64,000 nucleotides of DNA from Todiramphus chloris collaris (taxonomy: Eukaryota > Chordata > Aves > Coraciiformes > Alcedinidae), in the NCBI GenBank assembly GCA_025345505.1, contig JANVCC010000011.1, forward strand, positions 3,543,849-3,607,848, read 5' to 3'. The translations under genes were made by a program, and so were the position numbers. This document shows, in pieces, positions 61,243-64,000 of this stretch; the stretch's first letter is position 1, and the number at the start of each line of letters is the position of its first letter. The notes beneath the pieces were generated by a model, which saw nothing but the letters and a program-made list of their open reading frames with translations, was not told the origin of the DNA and made no database searches.

Positions 61243-63562
61243 AGTCATTTTACTTTTCATCTCAGTCTCTTTTAACTAACTTCACTTTCTGAACTTAATG
61301 GCATGTTTTCCCAGACAGTGCCTCCTTTTAGCAGTGATAACACTCAAAGTTTACAGTTACTACCAAGGATGGGTGTGCAGACCAAGGTCACTGTTAAATC
61401 CTGTGTGCCAGGATTCATTTGGTGAAATTAATACGGTATTCATACAACATGTTACTTCTAAACATCTCAGTACCCTCTAACACCAGTGAAGCAAGTCACT
61501 GTCTGCATGAAAGCGTATTGGGATTGGTGTAACCCAGGAAAAGTTTTATATCCTCTTTCAGGAAGACACTTTTGGCAGAGCTGAGTTAATGGAGTTTACC
61601 CTACCAAACTGTTCAACTACTGTCCAGCAGACATCAGTAGTGAATAGACACCTGTCAATCAGTAGAATCACCTTTCTGCTGATGGCAGACAGCATTTGCC
61701 AAGTGCCATGCACAAAATCCAGACTGCTGAAACCCCAGCACAATGACTTATCCATGAAAACAGCCCATTTCTCTGTAAACTGAGTAGGAGAGTGTTAGGA
61801 GACAGGTTTAAACGAAGAGGGGGGAGGACATTCCTCCTGACAACTCAGATTTCATAGATCAGAGCCTAAAGAAGCGGGAGGTTTCTGGCTACACTGCATT
61901 TAGATCAAAGAATGTTATAGCTTATATGATTAATGAAAGATGAACAGCATTCCAAAGATTAACAAATCTAATTCCTGAGAGTGTAGCAGGTATCTGTGTG
62001 GGCAGACTGACCCCTAAAATCTGACTTGGTGCTAGACTGTGACACTCTCGTGTTTCCTCTCTCCCCTTCTCCACTGCCACCTTCACATCAGCAACAGAAA
62101 GATGACATTGAGTAGATGGGTTCAGCACAAGAAGATAAAAACAATGTGAAAGGATGGAGATTGGGAGCTTATCAGCCAAACAGGACACAGGATATAAAAA
62201 GTAATCAACTTAAAGCTCTTATCAAAATGTCTCCTGGGAACATTTTTTTTAATTATTTTTTTCCTTAGAAAAAAAAAAAAAAGTAAAAAAAAAACCAAAA
62301 AAAGTATGTCATTGCCAAAAAAAAAAAAAAAAGGTTTATTTTAAAGCACTTTCATCTCATATACTGTGCATGTGGGGGTGCATGTGTTTCCTGAAGAATG
62401 CACATGCTTTGTAATTTGAGGTGTTTTAAGCCAAAGGAATCAAGTTATCATGTACAAAAGGAGTATATTTAAAAGAGGAACCCAGACGTGACATTTTCTG
62501 TCTACTGTCTAATTGAAAAAGTGAATGGGAAAGCACTGAAAAGGAACACACACATTGCAATATGTTAAGAATTTAAACAATTAACAAAATATTTAGACAA
62601 ATTGCATATAATTATGTGCTAAAACAAAATAGCTGCCTGTAAGATCCTCCCTACCAGGATTTTAAAGAGCTCCATTTGCAGAAGTGCTTCTTTGAAAAGG
62701 TTTTGAAATCTTACAGAGAATCCTGTAATCTGATTACAGCAAACAACACTTAAAGTGGAATATTTTTGGATTTCTGTTGTTACTTGATTCAGCTTTCAGG
62801 ATTAATCATTTCCAGTTTACAAGCCCACTCCAGTATGCATCCAACAACTTCTTCACAGCTAAAAATTAACATTTCCTAATCTATAGCATATCATCCCACT
62901 CACTGAAACAGTATCCTGGTCATCAAGAAAAAGAAAAAAAAAAAAAAAAAGATGCTATTTAATGTATTTCCTAAAACTATCCAAGAGAAATAAAGTATTT
63001 TAAAAAAATATGGGTCATGTGAGTGCTGGTTTTACAATTAAGGCAAAATACTTCTTAATCAGTTAGTTAATATAAGAGCACTAAAAGAGTGATAATAAGA
63101 AAAAGTAGAGAAATATCATCACATGGAAAATGTTGCAATAAAGCCAGAGAGATACTTTCAACAGTAAGACCTTGATTCTACCCTGATTTCATCACGGCAT
63201 TTGGCATAGCTTGCTTAGGGGTGGGTTGAAAGCAAATTAGGCTTTATGCCACATTTGTACTCCAGCAATTCGTTTTATTTCCAGCATAAATTAAAGCTTT
63301 TTTAAGGTTGCTCCAGTTTAAACCTAGTTTCCTATGCCCAGATTTCAGACTATGTTGCAATTTAGGCTCTGTGCTCACAAAAAGATCCCTGTGCATTGGA
63401 AATCCAAAAACATAACAAAGTATGTTATGGTTTTAGCAGTATTTAAAAGAACTCCTTAGGTCAGAAAGGTCTCCTAGCTGGTAGCACAGCCACAATCTGA
63501 AGACAGTCTCATCAGGGAAGGATAGAACTCCAGCTGCACCTCCAGCTCTTCCAGAAGTGAAG
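61243..63562. other. Unique AT-rich DNA with A-rich tracts
   Basis: No gene is recognised. T- and A-rich low complexity occurs at about 62,242-62,333, with another A run near 62,935-62,950. A small 8-bp inverted repeat (CTGTAATC/GATTACAG, 1-base loop) lies at 62,723-62,739. Confidence 0.5.
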
Positions 63563-64000
63563 TCATAAAATAATAGAAAAATTGTAGAATAGTTTGGGTT
63601 GAAAGGGATCATAAAGATCATCTAACTCAAACCCCCCTATCATGGCAAGCAGGGAAACCTTCCACTAGATCAGATTGCTCAAAGGCTCACCCAGTCTGGC
63701 CTTGAATGCTTCCAGGGAGGGGACATTTACAACTTTTTTGGGCAACCTGTGTCAGTGCCTCACCACCCTCACAGTGAAGAATTTCTTCCTTACATCTAAT
63801 CTATATCTATTTTTTTTTTTTTTTCAGTTTAAAGCCATTACTCTTTTTCATATCACTACATGACCTTGCAAAAAGTCCCTCTCACCCCTTAAAGTACTGG
63901 AAGGCTGCTATAAGGTCTTCCTGGAGCCTTCTCTTCTCCAGACTAAACAATTCTAACTCTCTCAGTTTGTCTTCATAGGAAAGGCAGTCCAGTTTCCTGA
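63563..64000 (-). mobile_element. CR1 LINE 3' part, continues past the window
   Basis: Minus-strand CR1. Its 3' end near 63,563 reads on the plus strand 'attgtagaatagtttgggtt', then 'gatcataaagatcatctaac'. The 3' UTR phrases 'gccttgaatgcttccaggga' and 'gggcaacctgtgtcagtgcc' follow. Coding antisense begins near 63,900 ('cttctcttctccagactaaa'). A T-run at about 63,811-63,825 interrupts it. The element is cut by the window edge. Confidence 0.93.

Noticed and set aside
1-64000. CRISPR arrays, operons, phage or other novel multi-gene systems
   Set aside because: No spaced direct-repeat array, no compact gene clusters and no ribosome-binding sites. The sequence has avian intergenic/intronic character throughout.

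Overview
The window looks like nuclear DNA from a bird: AT-rich, almost entirely non-coding, and holding several CR1 LINE copies, including some whose 3' end shows the ATTCTATG-type repeat. This agrees with the amniote MIR-like SINEs and one endogenous-retrovirus LTR also present. I see no bacterial or viral gene organisation, no rRNA, no convincing tRNA, no CRISPR array and no CpG island. The DNA is best read as intergenic or deep intronic sequence of one vertebrate locus. Family names are recognised by eye from remembered consensus patterns, without any search.

Layout. 1-16 kb: mostly unique AT-rich DNA with one MIR-like SINE (2.75 kb), one CR1 (4.17-5.62 kb, minus, reverse transcriptase with an internal deletion), a 32-bp near-palindrome around an E-box (6.67 kb), a 31-bp tandem duplication (8.16 kb) and a short perfect hairpin (9.58 kb). 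16-24 kb: a plus-strand CR1 3' end (16.86 kb), an unassigned 147-codon minus-strand frame (18.3-18.8 kb), a MIR-like SINE, and a GGAAA/GGGAA microsatellite broken by a 10-N gap. 24-32 kb: a young truncated CR1 beside a very old CR1-L-like copy of about 2.4 kb, two MIR-like SINEs, then a second old CR1 whose last ~65 ORF2 codons are still open.

32-46 kb: a long CR1 (35.93-37.35 kb, minus) that has lost part of its catalytic motif, a possible 178-bp coding exon at 38.6 kb, a nested palindrome at 39.65 kb, and an old plus-strand CR1 at 43.5 kb. 46-64 kb: a CpG-rich solo LTR (45,721-46,336) with a 5-bp target duplication, microsatellites including (ATTTT)10, a plus-strand CR1 3' end, further MIR-like SINEs, a 20-bp perfect palindrome, and a CR1 running off the right edge.

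No set of genes acts together here. The only coding candidate with splice signals is 38,596-38,773, and I do not recognise its protein. I found no evidence of an undescribed biological system. What merits checking is the palindromes, the internally deleted CR1 copies, the LTR and the two possible coding segments.
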